From the NCBI RefSeq assembly GCF_900104515.1, contig NZ_FNJL01000012.1:62001-126000 (forward strand): DNA of 64,000 nt, written 5' to 3'. Shown here in pieces: positions 1-7,177 of this stretch. Each line of letters starts with the position of its first letter. Position 1 is the stretch's first letter. A program made the translations under genes and the position numbers. The notes below the pieces were generated by a model, which saw only the letters and a program-made list of their open reading frames with translations, was not told where the DNA came from and made no database searches. This stretch comes from Paracidovorax cattleyae. Its GTDB lineage: Bacteria; Pseudomonadota; Gammaproteobacteria; Burkholderiales; Burkholderiaceae_C.

Positions 1-68
1 ACCGCAGCGTGTCACGCAGTCCGGTTCCTCACCCACCAACCCCCTCAGACATCGGGAGCGCAGCAGCA

Positions 69-1535
69 ATGAGTTTCGATCTGGTCCTGTTCGGCGGCAC
101 GGGCGATCTGGCATGGCGCAAGCTGTTGCCCGCCCTCTTCCAGGCGTTCCGGCATGGATCGCTGCCGGCGGAAGGCCGCATCATCGGCGTGGCGCGGGAC
201 GACCTGAGCGACGGGGCCTACCGCGAGCTCATCGCCAGCCGGTTCGCTGCGGTGGAGGGTGACAAGCGCCCCAATGCCGAGGAGTTCGAGCGCTTCGCAG
301 CCCTGCTCCACTATCAGCGCATGGACCTTTCCAAGCCCGCCGACTACGCGGCGCTCGGAGCGCGCCTCGGCGAGCGGCAGGCCGATACCGTGGTGATGTA
401 CCTCGCGACCGCCCCGGGCCTGTTCACCACGGCCTGCGAGCAGCTCGGCGCCGCAGGCCTCGCCACGCCGCACACGCGGGTGGTGCTGGAAAAGCCCCTG
501 GGCCACGACCTCGCCTCCAACCGCGCCATCAACGCCGCCGTGCGCAGCGTGTTCGACGAGGAGCAGATCTTCCGCATCGACCACTACCTCGGCAAGCCGT
601 CGGTACAGAACCTGCTGGCGCTGCGCTTCGGCAACGCCCTGTTCGAGCCGCTCTGGCGCCGCGAGACCGTGGCCAGCATCGAGATCACCATGGCCGAGAA
701 GCTCGGGGTGGAAAAGCGCGGCGCCTTCTACGACGGCACCGGCGCGCTGCGCGACATGGTGCAGAACCACGCGCTGCAGCTGCTCTGCGCCATCGGCATG
801 GAGCCGCCCATCAACGCCCATGCCGACGCCATCCGCGACGAGAAGCTCAAGGTGCTGCGCTCGCTCGTGCCCTGGACGCCCGCCACGCTGTCGCGGGACG
901 TGGTGCGCGGCCAATACACCGCCGGCTCGCTCGGCGGCCAGCGCGTACGTGGCTACGCCGAGGAAGACGGCGTGCCCGCGGACAGCCGCACGGAAACCTT
1001 CGTGGCGCTGCGCACCGAAATCGCCAACTGGCGCTGGGCGGGCGTGCCGTTCTACGTCCGTACGGGCAAGCGGCTGGCCTCGCACGAGGCCCACATCGCC
1101 ATCAACTTCCGGCCCACGCCGCATGCGATCTACCGCACGCCGATGGGCAGCGCCAACCGCCTCGTGATCCACCTGCAGCCGCGCGACGGCGTGGCGCTGC
1201 ATCTGTTCGCCGCAGGGCAGGAAAAGCGCGGCATGCGCATCTCCGAGGTGCAGGCCCTGGCGCCCGTCCACCTGGACCTGGATTTCGAACAGCGCTTCGG
1301 CACCGAGCGGGTGGGCGCCTACGAACGCCTGCTGCTCGATGTGATCGCGGGCAGGCTGAACCTTTTCGTGCGCGCCGACGAGCAGGAAGCGGCGTGGCGC
1401 TGGGTCGAGCCCATCATGCAATCCTGGCGGGACTCGGAAGACGGTCCCCGTCCCTACGCCGCGGGCAGCTGGGGGCCCAGTGCCGCCAGCGCCATGGTGG
1501 CGCGCGAAGGGCATAGCTGGATGGAGGAGTCTTGA
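69..1535 (+). CDS. zwf: Glucose-6-phosphate 1-dehydrogenase
   Basis: Oxidises glucose 6-phosphate to 6-phosphogluconolactone with NAD(P)+, the entry step of the oxidative pentose phosphate and Entner-Doudoroff routes, in the cytoplasm. The 488-residue product has the N-terminal dinucleotide motif GGTGDLAWRKLLPA (about residues 9-22) and the active-site motif RIDHYLGK at 169-176, followed by the usual C-terminal domain; the length is normal. The frame is open back to position 9, but the ATG at 69 (MSFDLVLFGG) puts the Rossmann motif where the family has it. A HexR-type regulator follows after a repeat-bearing gap, which fits sugar-catabolism control. Identification by family knowledge; high certainty. 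Confidence 0.97.
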   Translation: MSFDLVLFGGTGDLAWRKLLPALFQAFRHGSLPAEGRIIGVARDDLSDGAYRELIASRFAAVEGDKRPNAEEFERFAALLHYQRMDLSKPADYAALGARLGERQADTVVMYLATAPGLFTTACEQLGAAGLATPHTRVVLEKPLGHDLASNRAINAAVRSVFDEEQIFRIDHYLGKPSVQNLLALRFGNALFEPLWRRETVASIEITMAEKLGVEKRGAFYDGTGALRDMVQNHALQLLCAIGMEPPINAHADAIRDEKLKVLRSLVPWTPATLSRDVVRGQYTAGSLGGQRVRGYAEEDGVPADSRTETFVALRTEIANWRWAGVPFYVRTGKRLASHEAHIAINFRPTPHAIYRTPMGSANRLVIHLQPRDGVALHLFAAGQEKRGMRISEVQALAPVHLDLDFEQRFGTERVGAYERLLLDVIAGRLNLFVRADEQEAAWRWVEPIMQSWRDSEDGPRPYAAGSWGPSAASAMVAREGHSWMEES

Positions 1536-1859
1536 AGCACCCCCCTGAGCGGCTGCGCCGCTTCCCCCCGCTCTCGCCGTGCGTCGCACGGCGGGCGGGG
1601 GGACGACGCCAGCGGCCCGGCGAAGCCGGTTCCGCGGCGTCTGCTGGTGTGGCCTGCTCCGCGGCCCTTCGACGGGTGAGGCCGTGCGAAGTTGATAGGC
1701 CCCATGTACTGGCACGCATCGTGAAAATCCGGTGCTGTGAATGGTATTCGGACGTCCGGCGCCAGCAGACGGACGAGACAGGTTCCACGGCCACCGAAAT
1801 GGTGCAGATGCTGAGGTCGCGTGCCTCGGCTCCCACTGCTTTGGAACTGGGCTACTGAC
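1536..1859. other. Intergenic region with dispersed repeat, zwf-hexR
   Basis: This 324-bp gap has no convincing gene. Its first half (about 1540-1690) is a copy of the dispersed repeat also seen near 11.7 and 25.8 kb. The rest is GC-rich, and no clear promoter, HexR operator palindrome or terminator could be picked out by eye. Confidence 0.6.
1540..1690 (+). repeat. Dispersed intergenic repeat, copy A
   Basis: Begins with a C-run followed by CTGAGCGGCTGCGCCGCTTC, then an inverted GTCGC/GCGAC-like segment, a GACGCCGCCAGC-like block and TGGCCTGCTCCGCGGCC. The same succession of blocks occurs at about 25774-25905 (same strand) and, for its first part, at about 11655-11750 (opposite strand). It starts 5 bp after the zwf stop. 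Several short internal palindromes could form RNA hairpins. Boundaries are approximate. Confidence 0.7.
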
Positions 1860-2705
1860 ATGCTCGAACGCATCACCGCCTCGCTGCCTTCGCTGGCTCC
1901 CGCTGAACAGCGGGTGGGCCAGCTGGTGCTGCAGGACGCGCGTGCGTTTGCGCGGCTGCCGGTGCGGGAGCTGGCGGCGCGGGCAGGGGTGAGCAAGCCC
2001 ACCGTGGTGCGCTTTTGCCGCAGCATGGGGTACGACGGGCTGGCCGACTTCAAGCTCAAGCTCGCGGGCAGCGTGAGCGAGGGCGTGCCGTTCATCCACC
2101 GCAGCGTGGACGCGGACGACAAGACCGGCGATGTGCTCGTGAAGGTCGTGGACAACGCCGTCGCCGCGTTCCTGCAGTACCGCAACGCGGCGAGCACCAA
2201 GGCGATCGAGCAGGCCGCGCAGGCCATCGCCGCCACCTGGCAGACGGGCCGGCGCATCGAGTTCTACGGCGCGGGCAATTCGGGCATCGTGGCCCAGGAC
2301 GCGCAGCACAAGTTCTTCCGGCTGGGCGTGACCAGCCTCTCGACCAGCGACGGCCACATGCAGGTCATGAGCGCCACCCTGCTGGGGCCTGGCGACTGCG
2401 TGGTGATCGTCTCCAACTCCGGCCGCACACGCGACCTCATGGACGCGGCAGACATCGCCCGCAGGAACGGCGCCACCGCGATCGCCATCACTGCCAGCGG
2501 ATCTCCCCTCGCCAGCGCCTGCCACATCCACCTGGCGGCCGACCATCCGGAGGGCTACGACCGCTACAGCCCGATGGTTTCGCGCCTGCTGCACCTGCTC
2601 ATCATCGACGTGCTCGCCACCTGCGTGGCGCTGCGCATCGGCGAGCCGCTGCAACCCCGCCTGCAGCAGATGAAGGACAACCTCCGGGCCAAACGCTATA
2701 CGTGA
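1860..2705 (+). CDS. hexR: RpiR-family regulator, HexR-like
   Basis: Predicted transcriptional regulator of central sugar catabolism. The 281-residue protein has an N-terminal RpiR helix-turn-helix (RELAARAGVSKPTVVRFCRS, about residues 38-57) and a C-terminal SIS sugar-phosphate domain with GAGNSGIVAQDAQHKFFRLG. In the family, HexR senses 2-keto-3-deoxy-6-phosphogluconate and represses zwf/edd/eda; its position next to zwf supports that here. The ATG at 1860 (MLERITASL) was preferred over the GTG at 1821 because it gives the usual N-terminus. No edd or eda is in the window. HexR rather than another RpiR member is an inference from context. Confidence 0.88.
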   Translation: MLERITASLPSLAPAEQRVGQLVLQDARAFARLPVRELAARAGVSKPTVVRFCRSMGYDGLADFKLKLAGSVSEGVPFIHRSVDADDKTGDVLVKVVDNAVAAFLQYRNAASTKAIEQAAQAIAATWQTGRRIEFYGAGNSGIVAQDAQHKFFRLGVTSLSTSDGHMQVMSATLLGPGDCVVIVSNSGRTRDLMDAADIARRNGATAIAITASGSPLASACHIHLAADHPEGYDRYSPMVSRLLHLLIIDVLATCVALRIGEPLQPRLQQMKDNLRAKRYT

Positions 2706-2735
2706 AGCGCTCTCGCGCACTTCCGGAACCACGCG

Positions 2736-3404
2736 ATGCCATCAGCCCCTGTCGTTGCGATCCACCTGCTGAACGCAGGCAATGAACTGGGCATCCACGT
2801 GGACACCCTGCGGGCGGCACTGGAGCCCGTAACGGCAGCCGCGCTGCCGCGGCTGCCACTGCAGGGAGTGGATGTGCTGGTCTATCACGATCCCGCTTCC
2901 ACCATTCCGGAGCTGGGGGCAGGCGGGTACACGCCTTGTGCGCACCGCGTGTTCCTGCCCATCGACGTGCATCGCCACGAAGCCGATCCCGCGGCGTTCG
3001 GCCACGCCCTGCGCAGCCTGCTGGCCCACGAGCTGCACCACTGCGCGCGCTGGGCCGGCCCCGGCTACGGCAACACCCTGGGCGAAGCCCTGGTCAGCGA
3101 AGGGCTGGCGTGCCTGTTCGAATCGGAATTCGGAAGCAGTGGTCCACCGTTCTATGCGCATTCGCTGTCGAAGGCACGGCTCGAGACGATCGCCCCACTC
3201 GCCCGGGCACAACGCGACCGGACGGACTACGGACATGCGCAGTGGTTCTACGGAACCCGACCGGACACACTTCCGCGCCATGCGGGCTATGCGCTCGGAT
3301 ATGCCATGGCGGTGCGGCACTCACGCCGGACCGGCCTTTCGGCCTCGGAACTGGTCCATGTCCCGGCTTCGGCGTTCTTCGCAGATCTGGATGGCGGGGA
3401 ATGA
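2736..3404 (+). CDS. Putative zinc protease, DUF2268-like
   Basis: A 222-residue protein with HELHH at residues 98-102 and a downstream glutamate-bearing segment GEALVSEGLACLFE, the arrangement of gluzincin-type metalloproteases and of the DUF2268 'predicted Zn-dependent protease' family. No signal peptide or membrane segment is visible, so it is probably cytoplasmic. It starts 30 bp after hexR on the same strand and may be co-transcribed. Substrate and role are unknown. The protease assignment rests on the metal motif alone. Confidence 0.75.
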   Translation: MPSAPVVAIHLLNAGNELGIHVDTLRAALEPVTAAALPRLPLQGVDVLVYHDPASTIPELGAGGYTPCAHRVFLPIDVHRHEADPAAFGHALRSLLAHELHHCARWAGPGYGNTLGEALVSEGLACLFESEFGSSGPPFYAHSLSKARLETIAPLARAQRDRTDYGHAQWFYGTRPDTLPRHAGYALGYAMAVRHSRRTGLSASELVHVPASAFFADLDGGE

Positions 3405-3454
3405 GCAGCTGCCTCGCCCATGCCCGCCAGCGCCGCGGCGCGAACGCCCCCGCA

Positions 3455-3891
3455 TCAGGAAGCGCCGGGCGCCCAGCGTCCGAGCACCAGCGAGGCGTTC
3501 ACGCCGCCGAAGCCGAATCCGTTGACCAGGGCGTGCTGCAGCGGCATCGGGCGTGCGCTTCCAGCCTCCAGGTCGAGGCCCACGGCGAGCGCATCGGGTT
3601 GCACGAGATTGCGCGTCGCGGGCACCACCTGGTCGCGCAGCGCCAGCGCCGCGAAAATGGCGGCCACCGCCCCGGCAGCGCCCAGCAGGTGACCCGTGGC
3701 GGCCTTGGTCGAGCTGGTCGCGACCGCTCCTCCGGTCCCGAACAGGCTGCGGACCGCGGCCAGTTCCCCGCGATCGCCCACGTAGGTGGAGGTGGCGTGG
3801 GCGTTCAGGTACTGCACCTGTTCCGGCGCCAGCCCCGCCTGTGCCAGGGCCATGGCGCGCCGCGCTCCGTCGCCGTCCTCCGGCCCGGAGG
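3455..3891 (-). pseudogene. Beta-ketoacyl-ACP synthase, C-terminal fragment
   Basis: About 145 C-terminal residues of a FabF-type condensing enzyme. Visible are the two catalytic-histidine regions, NAHATSTYVGDRGE and SSTKAATGHLLGAAG, and the C-terminal NGFGFGGVNASLVLGRW. The N-terminal half with the catalytic cysteine is missing: homology starts at SGPEDGDGARRAM, exactly at the end of the IS3-family element at 3892. The reading frame happens to stay open into the insertion sequence, giving a chimeric frame to 4303 that should not be read as one protein. The fragment should be non-functional. Its original pathway (FAS II or a specialised cluster) cannot be told. Confidence 0.85.
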
Positions 3892-3906
3892 TGAATCGCC
3901 CCGGCT
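3892..3906 (+). repeat. IS3-family left terminal inverted repeat
   Basis: Perfect 15-bp partner of 4352-4366; the imperfect match continues inward through CTAGACACC. Confidence 0.8.
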
Positions 3907-3909
3907 TTT

Positions 3910-4024
3910 CTAGACACCTCTGAGCCGTTGGGAATGTCGTTGCTCGAACTCTACCGGCGATAGCCCAGCTGCTGATGAATGACGGCGCTGGGAGTTGTAG
4001 AACATCTCGATGTAGTTGAAGACA
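3910..4024 (-). pseudogene. IS3-family transposase OrfB, C-terminal remnant
   Basis: The last ~37 codons of OrfB, reading VFNYIEMFYNSQRRHS...SPVEFEQ and ending at TAG 3910-3912. The DDE catalytic core is missing. The remnant is joined directly to the 3' part of orfA, so the internal deletion removed about 250 codons. It cannot encode an active integrase. Confidence 0.8.
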
Positions 4025-4303
4025 CCCGGATTGCTTGGCAAAGTACGCGGCGGCCTTTTTTAGGATGTCGCGCTCCTCGGTCACTCGCTTGAGTTCGGCC
4101 TTCAGCCGCCGCAGCTCTTCTGCTTGGGAAGTCTGCAACTGTCGTTCGGACGCAGGCACTGCATAAGCCTTTATCCACTTGTACAGACTGTGCTGGCTTA
4201 CGCCGATCCGGGCAGACACGTCGGCCACCCGGTGACCTCGCTCCGTGATCTGCTTGACCGCTTCAATCTTGAATTCTTCGGGGTATGGCTGCTTGCTCGT
4301 CAT
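4025..4303 (-). CDS. IS3-family transposase OrfA, 3' end altered
   Basis: About 93 residues of an IS3-family OrfA: helix-turn-helix around RVADVSARIGVSQHSLYKW and a leucine-zipper-like helix (EELRRLKAELKRVTEERDIL) ending KKAAAYFAKQSG. The A6G run at the KKA codons is the type of site used for -1 frameshifting into OrfB, but OrfB is deleted here. Translation instead runs out of frame through the OrfB remnant and into the ketoacyl synthase fragment. OrfA alone might still bind the element's ends. Confidence 0.8.
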
Positions 4304-4351
4304 GGCACCTCCTATTGGGCCTCAGGTTTGAGGCTCGAAGGTGTCTAGTAC

Positions 4352-4366
4352 AGCCGGGGCGATTCA
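4352..4366 (-). repeat. IS3-family right terminal inverted repeat
   Basis: Exact reverse complement of 3892-3906. It borders the IS630 transposase fragment directly. Confidence 0.8.
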
Positions 4367-4962
4367 ATCTGCATCCACCCGAGCGGGCGTTGGTCCTGTG
4401 CGTGGACGAGAAACCCTCCATTGCAGCGCACAGCGACACCGCGCCAGCCGTGCCCATGCGCCCGGGGCAACCGGAGCTCCACACGCACGACTACATCCGC
4501 CACGGAACAACCGACCTCTTCGCGGCGCTCGATGTCAAGGCCGGCACGGTCATCGCAGAAGTTCACCGGCGCCATCGCAGTGTGGAGTTCCGCCACTTCT
4601 TGCAGACCGTAGAGCGAGCGACGCCCGCGCAGTTGGATCTGCACCTTGTGCTCGATAACGCAAGCACGCACAAGAGTCCCATCATCCAGCGCCGGCTGCT
4701 CAGGCACCCGCGCGTGCACCTGCACTTCACGCCCACCTCGGCCTCCTGGATCAATCTGGTCGAGTGCTGGTTTTCCATCCTCACGGCCCGCCAGATCAGG
4801 CGCGGGCGCTTGCGCTCCACCCGAGCGCTGGAGAACGCAATCCGGGCATACGTCGCTATGAACAATGCCGCACCCAAACCATTCGTCTGGATCAAAACAG
4901 CCGACGAGATTCTGCAATCCGTCGCTGAATTCTGCCTGCGGACTTCTGACTCACACCACTAG
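4367..4962 (+). pseudogene. IS630-family transposase, 5'-truncated
   Basis: About 197 C-terminal residues of an IS630/Tc1-type DDE transposase. The three catalytic positions lie in ALVLCVDEKP, LHLVLDNASTHKS and SWINLVECWF. The N-terminal helix-turn-helix half is missing, replaced by the IS3-family end, so no normal start exists. The C-terminus (DEILQSVAEFCLRTSDSHH) looks complete. The opposite truncations of this gene and of the ketoacyl synthase on the other side of the IS3 element fit an IS-mediated deletion. Confidence 0.85.
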
Positions 4963-4985
4963 GTGAAAACATACCTGAATTTGCT

Positions 4986-5207
4986 GTGCTTCGCCTTCAG
5001 GAGGGTTCTGCCTCGGAACTACGAGAGAGGTCCACCGCCCATCTTCATGCCACTATGTGGAAAAAGACTGACGACAGGAAAAACTATATATCGGTCAGCA
5101 CCGTAGATGTTTTTACTTCGAGGCAGATTTTTGAGGCTGAACAGCGGCAGCGAATAGAAGATCTACTGGCATCGATGACTGGACAGCCCCAAAGTATGGC
5201 CGATTGA
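4986..5207 (+). CDS. Hypothetical small protein
   Basis: An open frame of up to 73 codons just after the IS630 remnant; an internal ATG at 5055 would give 50 residues beginning MWKKTDDRKN and ending MTGQPQSMAD. It is charged, with no signal peptide, membrane segment or recognised domain. It could be the tail of a gene truncated by the insertion sequences. Weakly supported. Confidence 0.3.
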   Translation: MLRLQEGSASELRERSTAHLHATMWKKTDDRKNYISVSTVDVFTSRQIFEAEQRQRIEDLLASMTGQPQSMAD

Positions 5208-5240
5208 ACAGGGGCTAGAGATGCCCATAAGCTGGACGTT

Positions 5241-5567
5241 TTACTCTGGACGCATCAATGCAGTTAGCTCTACACTGCCATCACAGTAATACATGGCAAA
5301 CAAGTGTTGTTTTGCGTGTGGCTCAGTCGTAACTATCTGGGCATGCCAAAAAGGCAGATTGTCGGCCTGATTAAAGTTAAGCTTTTCTATTTTGAAGGTG
5401 CGACCAGGATGTTTTTCGCTTAGCTTGGAAAATATTTTTTTTTCGATATCTGAAATATTCGCCTTGGTGCAGTCTGCCCTAGGAGCTTCGTCAGCTCTAC
5501 TGCAACTAGCGCCGAGTAGAGCAAGTGCCAAAACTGTGAAAAATCGTCCGCGCGTGATATTCTGCAT
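5241..5567 (-). CDS. Cmi-like colicin M immunity lipoprotein
   Basis: A 108-residue lipoprotein: hydrophobic signal ending LLGASC (Cys22 as lipid site), then a small periplasmic domain. Serine at +2 predicts outer-membrane sorting. The C-terminal segment AMYYCDGSVEL closely resembles the corresponding part of the E. coli colicin M immunity protein Cmi (recalled as GMYHCEEGYVEY). Two further cysteines, Cys33 and Cys95, could form the single disulfide that Cmi needs. It starts 2 bp after the stop of the colicin M-like gene on the same strand, implying coupled translation. Cmi protects from lipid II cleavage in the periplasm; the same job is inferred here. The lipid anchor differs from the transmembrane anchor of E. 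coli Cmi. Confidence 0.72.
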   Translation of the reverse strand: MQNITRGRFFTVLALALLGASCSRADEAPRADCTKANISDIEKKIFSKLSEKHPGRTFKIEKLNFNQADNLPFWHAQIVTTEPHAKQHLFAMYYCDGSVELTALMRPE

Positions 5568-5569
5568 AG

Positions 5570-6352
5570 TTATCTGCCCGTCAGGTTGGTCGGAAGCTTT
5601 CCGTTAATAATTACTGTAAAATCTTGGCCGCCGATCGAGTTGAACACGTCGACCACGGCATCTGCCCACCACGGTCTTCCAGGACGTCTGTCCATGTTAA
5701 AGATGTCGTCATACGCGCCCGTACTTCCTGTAAAAGTGAATGATCCGTCTTCCATTCGAGTAAAGGATCCTGTCGTCCGAAGACTTATCCCCCCTACCAC
5801 GAGCGCTGATACAGCGTTACCGTCACCGTATGTGCTGTATCCATAAGGGCCCGAGTCGTAATCGTACGTGCCTGGATTAGGGTGCGCTGCTGCAAAACTT
5901 TCAAATGAATTTTCAGTGCCGGCGCCAATTCGAGACGCTGTAACATTTATTGCAAGACTCTCAATGTCGATGGAGACGGGGGAACCATTGCCCCAAAGCC
6001 AGTGACCGGTGACTTTTGGAATGCTCCATATTGTTCCGTCAAGCGGATAAGGGGATGGAGTATATGGAGTGTTGGGTGGAACAACTTGATATGCTTCAAT
6101 GGGATTTTTAGGCCACCCAGCAGCGCTATAGTCGTAAATTGCGCAAGCATGAAGCAGCATATTAACGACATCTGTCGGGCTGGCATGCGACATTTTCCGG
6201 TCCATGTCCCAAAAGGCATCTTCTGAAAACATGTACGATAGTGCGAATGCAAATTCCTGGCCTGGAAGGCCAATAGTATTAAAGCACGCATTCCAGTTAG
6301 TGAACTCTCCCTCGTAAGCGCCTGTGACCGTAATTTCTCCGAGTGTTGTCAT
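5570..6352 (-). CDS. Colicin M-like bacteriocin, divergent catalytic motif
   Basis: A 260-residue protein without signal peptide. Similarity to colicin M as recalled is clear over the C-terminal half: HWLWGNGSPVSIDIESLAI matches HYLWGNGAERSVNIANIGL, and GGISLRTTGSFTRMEDGSFT matches the strand region before the active site. Colicin M cleaves lipid II in the periplasm with Asp226, Tyr228, Asp229, His235 and Arg236. An ungapped alignment gives Asp216, Phe218, Asn219, Gly225 and Arg226 here, so only two of the five are kept. EITVT at residues 6-10 may be a TonB box, like ETLTV in colicin M. The immunity candidate follows. The toxin may be inactive, altered in chemistry, or use other residues. No LexA box or lysis gene was seen. 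Confidence 0.75.
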   Translation of the reverse strand: MTTLGEITVTGAYEGEFTNWNACFNTIGLPGQEFAFALSYMFSEDAFWDMDRKMSHASPTDVVNMLLHACAIYDYSAAGWPKNPIEAYQVVPPNTPYTPSPYPLDGTIWSIPKVTGHWLWGNGSPVSIDIESLAINVTASRIGAGTENSFESFAAAHPNPGTYDYDSGPYGYSTYGDGNAVSALVVGGISLRTTGSFTRMEDGSFTFTGSTGAYDDIFNMDRRPGRPWWADAVVDVFNSIGGQDFTVIINGKLPTNLTGR

Positions 6353-7177
6353 AAATATAAGGATATCATCCGTCTATGGACTTAGAAAGTGGTTCGGTTG
6401 CGCATCCGCCGAAGCAACACTTTCCCTTAGAAATCCATTCATTAGAAATTTGATTGGTGAATGGACGGTAGGACTATGACCGGAATTTTGTTTGGCGCAG
6501 GTGATTTTTTGTAATATGTCGCAACTATTGATGCTTATGTCTTTGGGATGGTGAGGATTGATAATTTAATCCTATCCGATCACAGGCCTCGATGAAATTC
6601 ACTAGGAACCATCTCGGTAGGCATGATGGCCGACGTGCCGTGCCGCCTTCTCTGTTCAGCATTGAGAAATTGGTCGCAGATGAATTCTGAGCAGGGGTTT
6701 TGGCTCTGTTAGATAGAGCACAGATTCCACGCCTCTAGCCAACAACCTCGTGCGCTTCCGGCTGGATGTAGCGATCCTTCACAAGGGGAAACTTGCTCTG
6801 CTTCTCTATCACGTTCATCCCTGGTTCGCGGTAGAGCAAGGCTTCACGCGCTGCTGCACGAAGTCCTGGGATGGCCCAGCGATAAGGACCGGTTCGAGAT
6901 TGTGAGCATCTATCGACATAGCTTCGGATGCTGCTTCACCTGTACACCTCGAATTGATTGCACTCATCAGATCCGCTGCACATCGGTGCATGGCTCTGCA
7001 ACTGCACACGATCCAATTGTCCAGCTGGGGCGCGTACTGCTCGCGTGTGATTGGCATGGCGGCGGCAATGTGCACCCAGCTGCGGTATGCACTGCCTAAG
7101 TCCCATAGCTCTGGATCCTCAGCCGAACGGCTACTCCAGCTCTTCTGTGTGTCGAAATTCCGTATGATTACTATTTA
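6353..7177. other. Gene-poor stretch with possible degraded genes
   Basis: 825 bp without a confident gene. On the minus strand an 86-codon frame (6815-7075) reads plausibly protein-like (PITREQYAPQLDNWI). A neighbouring minus frame continues with REALLYREPGMNVIEKQSKF to a stop at 6735-6737, as if one gene had been frameshifted. Neither part matches a family I recognise. The region nearest the toxin gene (6353-6480) must hold its promoter, but no clear -35/-10 pair or Shine-Dalgarno was found. Confidence 0.4.

Larger units (their letters stand above)
3892..4366 (-). mobile_element. Internally deleted IS3-family element
   Basis: Both ends are present. The left end TGAATCGCCCCGGCT (3892-3906) is matched by its exact reverse complement at 4352-4366, and inside lies CTAGACACC (3910-3918) against GGTGTCTAG (4340-4348), followed by GAGCC at each end. 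TG...CA ends are typical of IS3. At 475 bp it is far shorter than a full element (about 1.2-1.5 kb): orfA is almost whole, but nearly all of orfB is gone. No matching direct repeat flanks it. Left is a beheaded ketoacyl synthase and right a beheaded IS630 transposase, so DNA next to the element was probably lost by deletion or recombination. Confidence 0.8.

Noticed and set aside
45-2732. An 895-codon minus-strand frame opposite zwf and hexR.
   Set aside because: It is a shadow caused by high GC at third positions; it has no domain and opposes two well-identified genes.
3907-3916. IS element ends taken as CTAGACACC only (3910-4348).
   Set aside because: The 15-bp perfect repeat lies outside this and begins with TG, as IS3 ends do, so the element was extended to 3892-4366.
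3455-4303. A continuous 282-codon minus-strand frame.
   Set aside because: It is a chance fusion: OrfA of the IS3-family element, the OrfB remnant read out of frame, and the ketoacyl synthase fragment. It is not a real protein.
6353-6500. SOS (LexA) box in front of the colicin M-like gene.
   Set aside because: No CTGT-N8-ACAG match was found by eye, so SOS control is not claimed.
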